Of a stretch of 64,000 nt of DNA, positions 17,136 to 25,819 are shown piece after piece. The notes beneath the pieces were generated by a model. The model was given only the letters and a program-made list of their open reading frames with translations, was not told the origin of the DNA and did not search any database. The DNA is from Baekduia alba (GTDB taxonomy: Bacteria > Actinomycetota > Thermoleophilia > Solirubrobacterales > Solirubrobacteraceae), in contig NZ_CP114013.1 in assembly GCF_028416635.1 (NCBI RefSeq), positions 5,704,001 through 5,768,000 on the forward strand, given 5' to 3'. The position numbers and the translations under genes were made by a program. The number at the start of each line of letters is the position of its first letter. The first letter of the stretch is position 1.

Positions 17136-18624
17136 ACGTCACCTGCTGGTAGCCGAGGATGTCGCCGAGGGCGAAGCCCGTCGAGGACTTGGCGACGGCC
17201 AGGACCCCGGCGACCGCCGTGCCGGCGCACCACGCCGGCTTGTCGGCCGACGGCGACAGCGTCGCGGTGACGACCTTGCCCTTGGCCGGCTGCGTGACGC
17301 GGGCGACGACCGTCTGGCCGCAGCCGCCCGACACGTAGGTCAACCCGATCTCATACACCTTGCTCGCGGCCAGCGCCTGCGTCGTGGTGAACGTGACCGT
17401 GATCGGCGACGTCGCGGTCGGCGCCGCGGGCGCCACCACGACCTTGATCGGCGCCAGCCTGTCGATCGTCAGCAACGGCTTCTTGACCCGCGCGATGTGC
17501 TTGGCCTTGGTGCTGGCACCCTTCAGGGCGAACGGCAGCGTCGCCTTGACCGTCTTGCCCTTCGGCGTGACCACGGTCATCTTGCCGTAGCCCTCCGCCG
17601 TGAACGTGCCCGCGGCCAGCGACAGGCGCACGGCCGAGCCGGGCCACTGCGCGAGCTTCCACTGGTAGCCCCAGGCGTCGCCCTGCTTGGCCGCGGTCGC
17701 CAGCGTCCAGGTCTTGGGCGTCGCCACGACCTTCTTGAAGGGCTTCCACGCGAGCATGTTCTTGAGGTCGAGCTTCCAGTTCGGCCACGTGTGGATGCCG
17801 CCGTGCTTCTGGTAGGTGACGGCGACGCCGGCCTTGCGGGCGTGGGCGACGAAGTCCTCCGACATCCCCGTGAACTCGAGCTCCTCGAGCCGCTTGGGGC
17901 CGTCGAGCGGCTCGTTGCCGATCGTCGTGCCGTCGCCGGCCTCGACCAGGACGCGCGTGTTGCGCAGGTTCTTGACCAGCGCGACCGGGTCGTGGGCCAG
18001 CGCGTAGAACGCGTAGGCCGGGCCCCAGAGCTGGTTGAAGCGGTCATAGCCCGTCCACTCGGGGCGGTGCAGCGAGATGACGCCGGAGAACGACGCGGCC
18101 GAGCCGAAGTAGCCCGGGCGTTGCGAGGCGAGGTACAGCGCGCCGTAGCCGCCCATCGACAGGCCCGCGATCGCGTGCGCGGAGCGCTGCGGGCAGATGT
18201 TGTAGCGCTTGCTCACGGCCGGCATGACCTCGTTCAAGAACCAGCTCTCCCACCCGGGGGCGCGCGCCGTGTTCGACCACTGGTCGATCCACCACATCGG
18301 GCCGCCGCCCGGGACGACGACGATCGCCGGCACGTTGGCGTGCTCGATGTCGCCCTGGACGAACCACTCGGTCGGGGCCGGATGCAGCTCCGAGCCGGTG
18401 CCGTGCAGCAGGTAGAGGACCGGCGCGCACTTCTTGGAGCTGTAGCCGTCGGGCACGACGACGCGCGTGACGAGCTTGCCGGCGTCGAGGTCCTCGGGCG
18501 TCAGCGCGCCCTTGGCGATGATCTTGCTCGGCGTGTCGATGGTGACGGTGGTGCTGGCGCCGGCGGCCGGGACGGCCACCAGCAGCGCAAGCGCGGCCAG
18601 GCACAGCAGGGTGAGACGACGCAT
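17128..18624 (-). CDS. secreted esterase (antigen 85 / esterase D-like) with C-terminal Ig-like region
   Basis: 498 residues with a signal peptide (LTLLCLAALALLVAVPAAGAS). The first 290 residues form an alpha/beta hydrolase of the putative-esterase family: VLYLLHGTGSE, the nucleophile serine in AIAGLSMGGYGAL (near 156), and the histidine in HGGIHTWPNW (near 276). The remaining 200 residues are Lys/Thr-rich beta-strand modules (KGKTVKATLPFALKGAS, PITVTFTTTQALAASKVYEI). Relatives deacylate polysaccharides or transfer acyl groups. Given the decorating enzymes next door, removal or addition of acyl groups on the exported glycan is a reasonable guess. Confidence 0.82.
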   Translation of the reverse strand: MRRLTLLCLAALALLVAVPAAGASTTVTIDTPSKIIAKGALTPEDLDAGKLVTRVVVPDGYSSKKCAPVLYLLHGTGSELHPAPTEWFVQGDIEHANVPAIVVVPGGGPMWWIDQWSNTARAPGWESWFLNEVMPAVSKRYNICPQRSAHAIAGLSMGGYGALYLASQRPGYFGSAASFSGVISLHRPEWTGYDRFNQLWGPAYAFYALAHDPVALVKNLRNTRVLVEAGDGTTIGNEPLDGPKRLEELEFTGMSEDFVAHARKAGVAVTYQKHGGIHTWPNWKLDLKNMLAWKPFKKVVATPKTWTLATAAKQGDAWGYQWKLAQWPGSAVRLSLAAGTFTAEGYGKMTVVTPKGKTVKATLPFALKGASTKAKHIARVKKPLLTIDRLAPIKVVVAPAAPTATSPITVTFTTTQALAASKVYEIGLTYVSGGCGQTVVARVTQPAKGKVVTATLSPSADKPAWCAGTAVAGVLAVAKSSTGFALGDILGYQQVTFK

Positions 18625-18705
18625 GGTCCTCCGTGACGAGTTCAGGATCGGGGCGACCGGCCCCGAGCGAGCCGGAAGTGAAGCACGGACCGGGCGGGCA
18701 GGGGC

Positions 18706-19212
18706 TCAGCGCAGCGGCTTGGCGGGCACGCCGCCCACGACGGCGCCCGCGGCGACGTCGGCGAGCACGAGGCTCATCGACCCCACCATCGCGCCGTCGC
18801 CGACCGTGATGTCGCCGATGACCTGCGCGTAGGCGCCGAGGAACACGTCGTCGCCCAGGCGCGGCGGGCGGCCGCCGCGCTCGCGCACGCCGACCGTCAC
18901 GCCCTGGCGCATCCGACAGCGCGCGCCGATGACCACGTCGCCGCCCAGCACGATCCCGGACTGGTGGTAGATCCGCAGCCCCGGCCCGATCTGGGCGGTC
19001 GCCGGCAGCTCGATGTTGACCGTCACCCGCATCAGCAGGTGCAGGAGCCGGTGGACGCGGCGCAGGACGAACCCGCGCGGGCCCGACTGCGTGCGCGCCC
19101 AGCGGCCGAGGCGGTAGACCGCCACCGCCCACAGCGCGGGCTCGTCGATCCACGCCGACTTGCCCGGCGGGTACAGGGCGCGGTCGGCCCTCCAGAACCC
19201 CGTCTCGTCCAT
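18706..19212 (-). CDS. serine O-acetyltransferase-like hexapeptide acyltransferase
   Basis: 168 residues from ATG 19212 (the frame stays open far upstream, but only this part is family-like). After a helical N-terminus (KSAWIDEPALWAVAVYRLGRW) comes the left-handed beta-helix of hexapeptide repeats: IGPGLRIYHQSGIVLGGDVV, GVTVGVRERGGRPPRLGDDV, FLGAYAQVIGDITVGDGAMV. The catalytic histidine of the CysE/NodL type is in IYHQSG. In polysaccharide loci such proteins usually O-acetylate a sugar rather than serine. It is read divergently from the SGNH-like gene, 31 bp away. Confidence 0.82.
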   Translation of the reverse strand: MDETGFWRADRALYPPGKSAWIDEPALWAVAVYRLGRWARTQSGPRGFVLRRVHRLLHLLMRVTVNIELPATAQIGPGLRIYHQSGIVLGGDVVIGARCRMRQGVTVGVRERGGRPPRLGDDVFLGAYAQVIGDITVGDGAMVGSMSLVLADVAAGAVVGGVPAKPLR

Positions 19213-19243
19213 GCGCCAGACCCTATGACAGCATTCGGCGCCG

Positions 19244-19987
19244 ATGCGAAAGCGACTACGCCGCGCGTACCTGCGCTCCCGCACCCTCGCCGCCGACGCC
19301 TGGTTCGACTCCCGCCTCGTGGCGCGCGCCACGCGCAAGGCGCACGTGCTCGCCCTCGGCGACAGCCACGTCGACGTGATGCGCCACGTGCACCGCGACG
19401 ACGCCGCGTTCCGGGTGCTGATGCTCGAGGGCGCCACGGCCTCCGGGATCACCAACCCCAACAGCAAGACCAACGCCTCCAACCTGTACAAGGACCGCGT
19501 GCGCCGGGCCAAGCCTTGGCAGCACGTCCTCGTGCAGCTGGGCGAGGTCGACTGCGGGTTCATCATCTGGCACCGCGCCCAGCGCCTGGGCATCAGCCCC
19601 GACGAGCAGCTCGAGCAGACGCTCGACAACTACGAGACGATCCTGGCCTTCACCCGCGACCAGGGCTTCGCCTCGGTGATGGTCGTGGCCGTGCCGCTGC
19701 CGACGATCGACGACTACCCGAGCGCATGGGCCGAGATCGCCAACCTGCGCAAGGAGATCACCGCCACGCAGCGCGAGCGGACCGACCTGACGATCCGCTT
19801 CAACGAGCACCTGAAGGAGCGCTGCGCGCGGCTGGGGATCGTGTTCGTCGACGCCAGCGCCGCCCAGCTCGATCCCGAGACGCGGCTGGTCAAGCGGTCG
19901 CTGATGCGAGCCGACGACCGCGACCACCATCTCGCCGACGGGCCGTACGCGGCGCTGATCGAGCGGACGCTGCCCGCGCTGCGCTGA
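19244..19987 (+). CDS. SGNH-like hydrolase
   Basis: 247 residues, no signal peptide. Block I reads VLALGDSHVDVM with the candidate catalytic serine, and the C-terminal block DDRDHHLADGPYAALIE supplies the candidate Asp and His. The segment where the oxyanion Asn is normally found reads LGEVDCGF, so Asn may be replaced. SGNH proteins in polysaccharide loci act on acetyl esters of glycans; without an export signal this one would act on the cytoplasmic precursor, opposite to or together with the neighbouring acetyltransferase. Confidence 0.72.
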   Translation: MRKRLRRAYLRSRTLAADAWFDSRLVARATRKAHVLALGDSHVDVMRHVHRDDAAFRVLMLEGATASGITNPNSKTNASNLYKDRVRRAKPWQHVLVQLGEVDCGFIIWHRAQRLGISPDEQLEQTLDNYETILAFTRDQGFASVMVVAVPLPTIDDYPSAWAEIANLRKEITATQRERTDLTIRFNEHLKERCARLGIVFVDASAAQLDPETRLVKRSLMRADDRDHHLADGPYAALIERTLPALR

Positions 19988-19993
19988 GCCGGG

Positions 19994-20971
19994 CTAGCCG
20001 CGCTGGGCGTGGCGGCGGCGCAGCTCGATCGCGCCGCGCTGCTGCTCGACGCGGCGCAGCAGGCGGGCGCAGGCCAGCGCCGCGCGGGTGTTGCCCGCGG
20101 TGGTCGCCGCGCGCACGCCGGCGGTCAGCGCGGCCGAAGCCAGCGCCGCGGCGCGGGGCCGGCGGCAGAGGTGGACGAGCGCGGCGACCGGCGCAGGCAG
20201 CCCGGCCTCGAAGCGGTCGGCCGGCAGCGCGCCGGCGTCTTCGCCGTGGAGCTGGCTGACGAGCGTCCAGCCCGCGCCCTGGCTGCGCGCGTCGCGGACG
20301 AACGCGTCGAGCGGCCGCTGGTAGTGGTGGCGGGCGCGCAGCCCGCGGTCGAAGACGCCCGTCAGGCCGTGGGCCAGCAGGCGCAGGCCGAACTCGCGGT
20401 CCGGGTGGTAGCGCTCGTCGTAGACGTCGCTGCCGACGCCGACCTCGAGCACGGTCGCGCGGCGCAGGGAGACGTTGCCCGCCCAGAGGTGGCGCAGGAT
20501 CAGGTCGGGGTCGTTCTCGTAGCTCTCGCAGCGGCCCTCGTAGGCCTCGGCGTACAGCAGGACGCTGAACGCGTCGGGGTCGCCGGCCTGCGGCGGGACC
20601 GGCGGCATGTAGCCGAGCACGACGAGGTCGGCGCGGTCGGCGTGGCGGCGCGCGTGGCCGGCGACGAGGCCGCCCTCGGCCTCGACGTCGTCGTCGAGCA
20701 GCAGGACGACGTCGCCCGTGGCGCGCTCGACGCCCGCCTGGCGCGCGGCGCCCTCGCCGGCGTTCTCCTGCCAGACCGGGACCAGCTGCGGGTGCTCGGC
20801 GGTCATCGCCTCGAGGTCCTGCAGCGAGCCGTCGTCGCAGCCGTCGACGACGACCACGACCTCGCTCGCGGCGGGATCGGCCAGCAACGGCGCCAGGACC
20901 GAACGCAGCTGCGCGCGCCGGTTGTACGTGGGCATGACGACCGAGACGGTCGGCACCGGAGGCAGCGGCAT
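19994..20971 (-). CDS. GT2 family glycosyltransferase
   Basis: 325 residues from ATG 20971 (ATG 21010 is an alternative). Blocks: TVSVVMPTYNRRAQL, VVVVDGCDDGS, VVLLLDDDVEAEG (metal site), HLWAGNVSLRRATVL, DREFGLRLLAHGLTGVFD, RARHHYQRPLDAF. It is paralogous to the enzyme at 16155-17135. It is convergent with the SGNH-like gene (6-bp gap) and divergent from the beta-helix protein gene. Confidence 0.88.
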   Translation of the reverse strand: MPLPPVPTVSVVMPTYNRRAQLRSVLAPLLADPAASEVVVVVDGCDDGSLQDLEAMTAEHPQLVPVWQENAGEGAARQAGVERATGDVVLLLDDDVEAEGGLVAGHARRHADRADLVVLGYMPPVPPQAGDPDAFSVLLYAEAYEGRCESYENDPDLILRHLWAGNVSLRRATVLEVGVGSDVYDERYHPDREFGLRLLAHGLTGVFDRGLRARHHYQRPLDAFVRDARSQGAGWTLVSQLHGEDAGALPADRFEAGLPAPVAALVHLCRRPRAAALASAALTAGVRAATTAGNTRAALACARLLRRVEQQRGAIELRRRHAQRG

Positions 20972-21083
20972 CGCGGGGCCACCATAGCGGCCGCGCGCCC
21001 GGTCCGACATCGCACCGGAATCGAGACATCCGTCCACCGTTCGGGTCTCCTGCTGGGCGTACGCGGCCGCTCGCTCCGACCAG

Positions 21084-22436
21084 ATGAAGGTGCGTTGCCG
21101 CCCCCACATGCCGTCCGCCGCCCTCGCACTGGCCGCCGTCGCCCTTATCCCGGCCGCCCCGGCGAGCGCGGCCAAGCCCAAGCTCTCCGTGTCCGCCAAG
21201 GCGGCCAAGGGCCAGATCAGCGTCAAGGTGAAGGCCTCGGCGGCCGGCCGTGTCGCCGTCGCCGTCAAGGGCTCCGGCTCGGGCACCGTGGCCAAGGCCA
21301 CCACCCAGCTGGCCCGCGGCAAGGTCCGCACGCTCAGCCTCAAGATGACCGGGTGCAAGCGCTGCACGAAGGTCGACGTCGTCGGAACGCTGACGGCGCC
21401 GGGCGCCAAGCCGGTCACGAGCACGGTCGCGGTGACGCTGCCGGCGGCGAGCACCACGGCGACGTCGCCGACCACGCCCGTGGCGACCAAGGCGCCGGCG
21501 GCCTCGGTGGTCCCGGCGACGAGCACGACGACCACGACGACCACCTCGACGCCGGCCAGCCCGCCCGCGACGACGCCCACGACCGTCGGCCCCACCACGG
21601 TCGCCGACGCGGCGGCCGCCGGCACGGCCACGACGACGACGCTCGCCTGGGCCCCGCCCAGGCTCACCAGCCCGATCACCGTCAAGGTCACCGACGCCAA
21701 CCGCAAGCTGGCGCTCGACAACACCAAGGACTACATCATCAGCATGCCGTCCACGCCGCTCACCGGCGGCTACGGCGTGGTGATCACCGGCGGCCACAAC
21801 GTGGTGCTCATCGGCGGCGAGATCGACATCCCGTGGCAGGGCGCCACCCCGCCGGTCAACTCGCGCCGCGCCCTGTACCTCCAGGGCCAGACCGGGACCA
21901 TGCACGTCGAGGGCCTGTGGGTCCACGGCAGCGACCTCAGCGAGGGCATCGACCTCGACGAGCGCCTCGGCGCGACCGTGCAGATCGAGAACGTCCGGAT
22001 CGACGCCGTCCACGCACGGGATGAGGTCGGCTTCACCGACAACCACCCGGACCTCATCCAGTCCTGGGGCGGCCCCAACGTCCTGCGCGTCGACCACCTG
22101 TCGGGCAGCAGCGACTACCAGGGCTTCTTCTTCGCGCCGATGCAGTTCGGCACCAGCGTGCCGGCGCTGTTCGACCTGCGCAACATCGACATCAGCGCGG
22201 TCGTCCGCAACAACGTGTTCTTCGCGGGCTACCTGCTGTGGCAGTCGTCGACGTTCCCCATGAACATCAAGAACCTGTTCGTGGTCGCCGACGCCAAGAA
22301 GACGCTGAGCGGCTCCGTCTACCCGAAGACCGGCGTGTGGACCGCCGCGACGGCCGGGACGCCGCCGACCGGCTCCTACGTGCCGGCGAGCCAGGTCGGG
22401 GTCGGCTACCGCAGCGCGGGCTACGCGGCGGCCTGA
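21084..22436 (+). CDS. secreted beta-helix-like protein with Thr-rich linker (family member A)
   Basis: 450 residues; a signal peptide (SAALALAAVALIPAAPASAA, with possible starts at 21084 or 21108), a Lys-rich beta domain (about 30-120), a Thr/Pro/Ala-rich linker (about 120-185) and a C-terminal domain of about 260 residues. The last shares with the proteins at 25816 and 39939 the blocks GGHNVVLIGGEI, PWQGA, QGQTGTMHVEGL, GIDLDERLGATVQ, HPDLIQSWGGP, LRVDHLSG and DYQGFFFAP, and ends in YRSAGY. The pattern of short strands with G and N turns fits a right-handed parallel beta-helix like polysaccharide lyases and hydrolases. No known family assigned; action on the locus polysaccharide is inference. 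Confidence 0.8.
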   Translation: MKVRCRPHMPSAALALAAVALIPAAPASAAKPKLSVSAKAAKGQISVKVKASAAGRVAVAVKGSGSGTVAKATTQLARGKVRTLSLKMTGCKRCTKVDVVGTLTAPGAKPVTSTVAVTLPAASTTATSPTTPVATKAPAASVVPATSTTTTTTTSTPASPPATTPTTVGPTTVADAAAAGTATTTTLAWAPPRLTSPITVKVTDANRKLALDNTKDYIISMPSTPLTGGYGVVITGGHNVVLIGGEIDIPWQGATPPVNSRRALYLQGQTGTMHVEGLWVHGSDLSEGIDLDERLGATVQIENVRIDAVHARDEVGFTDNHPDLIQSWGGPNVLRVDHLSGSSDYQGFFFAPMQFGTSVPALFDLRNIDISAVVRNNVFFAGYLLWQSSTFPMNIKNLFVVADAKKTLSGSVYPKTGVWTAATAGTPPTGSYVPASQVGVGYRSAGYAAA

Positions 22437-22456
22437 GCCTCCTAGAATGCGGGCAC

Positions 22457-23275
22457 ATGCCCGCTGCCGCGAGCGTCATCGTGCGTGCCAAGGACGAGGC
22501 CGCCGACATCGAGCGCTGCCTGAGCCGGGTCCGTGCCCAGACCGTCCCGGTCGAGCTGCTGGTCGTGGACTCCGGGTCCACCGACGGCACCCTCGACATC
22601 GCCCACCGCTACGCCGACCGCGTGATCGAGATCGCGCCGGCCGACTTCACGTTCGGCGGCGCGCTGAACACCGGCGCGACCGCCGCCGCCGCGCCGATAC
22701 ACGTCGCGGTCTCGGCCCACTGCTTCCTCGAGCGCGACGACTGGGTCGAGCGGGCGCTCGCGCACTTCGCCGACCCGCGCGTGGGCGGCGCGTTCGGGAC
22801 CCGGACGGGGCTCGACGGCCGACCGCTGAGCGCGCCGGCGACCGTCAGCGGTCCCGAGCCGCGGTCGGTCCCCTACTGGGGCTTCACCAACCACGCGTCG
22901 GCCTGGCGCGCGGAGACCTGGCGGGCGCTGCCGATCGACGAGGGCCTGCCGGCCTGCGAGGACCGCGAGTGGTTCTGGCGGGCGCTGGACGCCGGCTGGT
23001 CGTTCGTCGCCGACCCCGCGCTGTGGGTGAGCGTCGGGCACCGCCGCGACGCCGGCCTGCGGGCGCTCTACCGGCGCACGCGCAAGGAGGCGGCCGCGCT
23101 GTCGACGATCACGGGGCGCAGCGACTTCGACGCCCCGTCCGCCGTGCGTGCCTGGTGGGCGGAGATGCCGGCGGGCGGTCGCCGGCCGGCCCTCCAGCGC
23201 CTGAACTACCTGCGGGCGACCGAGCTCGCCGGCCGCTGGGCCGGGGAGCGCGCGGCACGGCGGGGTGCCGCATGA
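22457..23275 (+). CDS. GT2 family glycosyltransferase (rhamnosyltransferase-like)
   Basis: 272 residues. ASVIVRAKDEAADIERCL opens a GT-A fold, followed by LLVVDSGSTDGTLDIA and, in place of a classical DXD, FGGALNTGA and VSAHCFLERDDWVERAL, as in the RfbN/WbbL-like subgroup. The acceptor part has YWGFTNHASAWRAETW and CEDREWFWRALDAGW. It starts 20 bp behind the beta-helix gene, and its stop overlaps the flippase start as ATGA. Confidence 0.88.
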   Translation: MPAAASVIVRAKDEAADIERCLSRVRAQTVPVELLVVDSGSTDGTLDIAHRYADRVIEIAPADFTFGGALNTGATAAAAPIHVAVSAHCFLERDDWVERALAHFADPRVGGAFGTRTGLDGRPLSAPATVSGPEPRSVPYWGFTNHASAWRAETWRALPIDEGLPACEDREWFWRALDAGWSFVADPALWVSVGHRRDAGLRALYRRTRKEAAALSTITGRSDFDAPSAVRAWWAEMPAGGRRPALQRLNYLRATELAGRWAGERAARRGAA

Positions 23276-24819
23276 GCGTCGACCCCTTCCGCTCCACCGA
23301 CCCGATCGAGGACTCGCTCACCGACGAGGCGGCGCAGGAGCCGTACCCCACCGCCGACGCGTCGGCCGAGCGCCGGATGGGCGTCGGCGAGGTCCGGACC
23401 CGCGCGGTGCGCGGCGCCGTCAGCCTCGGCATCCGCAACCTCGTGGTCCGGGCCCTCAACCTGGTCGGGACCGTCGTCCTGGCGCGCCTGCTGGACCCGC
23501 ACGACTTCGGCCTGCTGGCCTTCGCGTTCGCCGTCAAGTCGATCAGCGACATGCTCGCCGCCGGCGGCCTGGCGGCCGGGCTGATCCGCCGCGAGGAGAC
23601 GCCGACGCGCCGCGAGCTCCAGGCGACGCTCGGCTTCCAGCTGACGACCACGACCGGCCTGGTCTGCCTGATCGCCGTCTGCGGCGCGATCTTCGGGGGC
23701 GCGGCCTGGGTGGCGACGCTGATGGCGGTGTCGCTGCCGATCTTCGCCCTGCGCGTCCCGACGATCGTGATGCTCGAGCGCAAGCTCGACTGGTCGCTGC
23801 CCGCCCGGGCCGAGATCGCCGAGACGGTCGTCTTCAACATCATCGCCATCGGCCTGGTCGTCGCCGGCGCCGGCGTCTGGGGCGTCGCGGCCGCCGCCAG
23901 CGCCCAGGGCGTCGTCGGCTCCTGGCTGCTGGTGCGCAACGGCGGCGTCGGCTTCCTGCGCCCGGTCCGCGACCCGTCGATCACGCGCCCGCTGCTGCGG
24001 TTCGGCATCCACTTCCAGGCGGTCCCGCTCGTCGGCGCGGCGCGCGAGCAGGGCACCAACATGGTCATCGCCGCCGTCGGCGGCGTGTCGATGCTCGGCA
24101 TCTGGTCGGCCGCCTACCGCGTGCTGCAGACGATGCTGCTGCTCCTGCAGAGCCTGTGGCGCGTCTCCTATCCCGCGATCGCGCGGGCGATGGAGGCGGG
24201 CGAGAACCCGCGGCCGATGCTCGAGCGGATCCTGGTGGTCACCGCGGTGCTGATCGGGCTGCCCGCCGTGTGGGTCGCCGGCAGCGCGCCCGACCTCGTC
24301 ATGGCCGTCTTCGGCCCGCGCTGGACCGACGCGATCGGCGTGCTGCCGTGGGGCGCCGCGGCGTTCATGATCCAGGGCCCGATCTCGACCATGGCGTCGG
24401 GCTTCCTGCAGGCGCGCGGCGACGTCGGGCGGATCGTCGTGGTCGTGCTGCTGCAGGCGGTGCTATGGATCGCGCTGTCGGCCGTGCTGATCCCGAGCGT
24501 GGGCGTCGAAGGCGTCGGCGCAGCGATGTTCGTGGCCTCGACGTTCTACGCGATCGGCAACGTGTGGCTGGTCAACCGCCACGTCCGGATCGCCGCGGTA
24601 CGGCCGATGGCCGGGCCGCTGCTGATCGCCACGGCCGCCGCGCTCGCCAGCCGCGTGGTGTGCAACGAGGTCGACCCGGCGCTCGTCGGGCTGATCGCCT
24701 CCGGCCTGGCCGGGACCGTCGTCTACGTCGCGCTGCTGGCGCTGCTGCGGCGCGCCGACGTGCGCACCGTCGCCGCCACGCTCAACCTCGCGCGGCGACC
24801 AGCGCCCGCGCCGAGTTGA
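23272..24819 (+). CDS. lipid-linked oligosaccharide flippase (Wzx / MATE-like)
   Basis: 515 residues: a cytoplasmic lead of about 45 residues, then 12-14 membrane segments. RNLVVRALNLVGTVVLARLL then DPHDFGLLAFAFAVKSISD is the typical N-terminal signature of the Wzx/polysaccharide-biosynthesis flippase family. It should turn the undecaprenyl-linked repeat unit to the outer face of the membrane. ATG 23272 overlaps the stop of the upstream glycosyltransferase by 4 bp. The 3' end overlaps the convergent pyruvyl transferase gene by 38 bp. Confidence 0.92.
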   Translation: MSVDPFRSTDPIEDSLTDEAAQEPYPTADASAERRMGVGEVRTRAVRGAVSLGIRNLVVRALNLVGTVVLARLLDPHDFGLLAFAFAVKSISDMLAAGGLAAGLIRREETPTRRELQATLGFQLTTTTGLVCLIAVCGAIFGGAAWVATLMAVSLPIFALRVPTIVMLERKLDWSLPARAEIAETVVFNIIAIGLVVAGAGVWGVAAAASAQGVVGSWLLVRNGGVGFLRPVRDPSITRPLLRFGIHFQAVPLVGAAREQGTNMVIAAVGGVSMLGIWSAAYRVLQTMLLLLQSLWRVSYPAIARAMEAGENPRPMLERILVVTAVLIGLPAVWVAGSAPDLVMAVFGPRWTDAIGVLPWGAAAFMIQGPISTMASGFLQARGDVGRIVVVVLLQAVLWIALSAVLIPSVGVEGVGAAMFVASTFYAIGNVWLVNRHVRIAAVRPMAGPLLIATAAALASRVVCNEVDPALVGLIASGLAGTVVYVALLALLRRADVRTVAATLNLARRPAPAPS

Positions 24820-25819
24820 GCGCGTCGTCGGCCGACGTCGCCATCCGCGTCAGCGGCGACGTGGCCGTGAAGGCCTCGTGGAACGTGCGCAGCTTGCCGT
24901 AGCCCGTGTCGACCAGCACGTGGGGCAGGTCCATCAGCGTCGCGACGATGTGGCCGTGCAGGCGGTCGGTGACGAGCACGTCGCCCTGCTCGAGGAGCGC
25001 GCGGCCGTAGGCGACGCGCTCGGTCGCCAGCGCGGCGCAGGCCGCGACCTGGAGCCCGGCGAGGGCGGAGACCGGCGGTGGGCGGCGCACGACCGCGCGG
25101 CCGACGCGCGTGGCGAAGCCGCGCGCGCGGCGCTCCCGCGGCCGCATCGGCGCCTGGATCTCGTCGAGCCAGTCGACGACGCGCACGGTCGGGTCGTCGG
25201 GCAGCAGGCGACCCCCCTCGCGCTCGTCGTCCTCGCGGGCCAGCCAGACGATCGGGGTCCGCGCCGGCGCGCGGCGCGGCACCGAGCGCAGCGCGAAGGC
25301 CATGTCGGGCGACAGCGCGGCCGAGGCGGCGAACGCGTCCCGCGCCGCGTCGAGGCTGCGCTGGTCGCGCAGCAGCAGGTGGAGGTCGCGGTGGCCGTCG
25401 AAGACCGCGCGCGCCCGGTCCAGCGCAGCCGGGTCGCGGAAGTGCATCGTCTGCGGGAAGGACACGATCCGGTGGCCGGGGAAGTCGCGGATCGTCCGCT
25501 CGCGCAGCTCCTGGTGGTCGACCCACAGGTCGCCGAGGTTGCCGCCGCCGTGCAGCAGGATCGTGCCGCGGTCGCCGAGCCGGGCGGCCAGGACGTCGGC
25601 GCGGTAGCTGTCGAGGTCGCAGGCGTAGGCCACGCGGATCCCGCGGCGGCCCAGCCACGCGACCTCGCCGGCGTAGATCGCGGCGTCGCCCACGTTGGGG
25701 TGGTTGGGGTAGCCGACGATGGCCACGGGCGCGCCGGCGTCGACGAGCGGGCCGAGGACGGCGTCGATCCGCTCGTTCAGGGCGGCGACGAGCGGCTGGG
25801 CGGTGGGTGCAGGGGTCAT
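24782..25819 (-). CDS. polysaccharide pyruvyl transferase family protein
   Basis: 345 residues of the CsaB/WcaK family. Blocks: VAIVGYPNHPNVGDAAIYAG near the start, ILLHGGGNLGDLW, RIVSFPQTMHF, LHLLLRDQRSLDAAR, LSPDMAFAL and DVLVTDRLHGHIVATLMDLP near the end. Family members transfer pyruvate from phosphoenolpyruvate to a sugar as a ketal, giving a negative charge. It is the last gene of a six-gene minus-strand run and overlaps the upstream beta-helix gene by 4 bp (ATGA). Confidence 0.9.
   Translation of the reverse strand: MTPAPTAQPLVAALNERIDAVLGPLVDAGAPVAIVGYPNHPNVGDAAIYAGEVAWLGRRGIRVAYACDLDSYRADVLAARLGDRGTILLHGGGNLGDLWVDHQELRERTIRDFPGHRIVSFPQTMHFRDPAALDRARAVFDGHRDLHLLLRDQRSLDAARDAFAASAALSPDMAFALRSVPRRAPARTPIVWLAREDDEREGGRLLPDDPTVRVVDWLDEIQAPMRPRERRARGFATRVGRAVVRRPPPVSALAGLQVAACAALATERVAYGRALLEQGDVLVTDRLHGHIVATLMDLPHVLVDTGYGKLRTFHEAFTATSPLTRMATSADDALNSARALVAARG

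Noticed and set aside
21473-21560. GC-rich trinucleotide-like repeats (ACG/ACC) suggestive of a DNA repeat element
   Set aside because: They encode the Thr linker of the secreted protein in frame and similar codon runs encode Thr linkers elsewhere.
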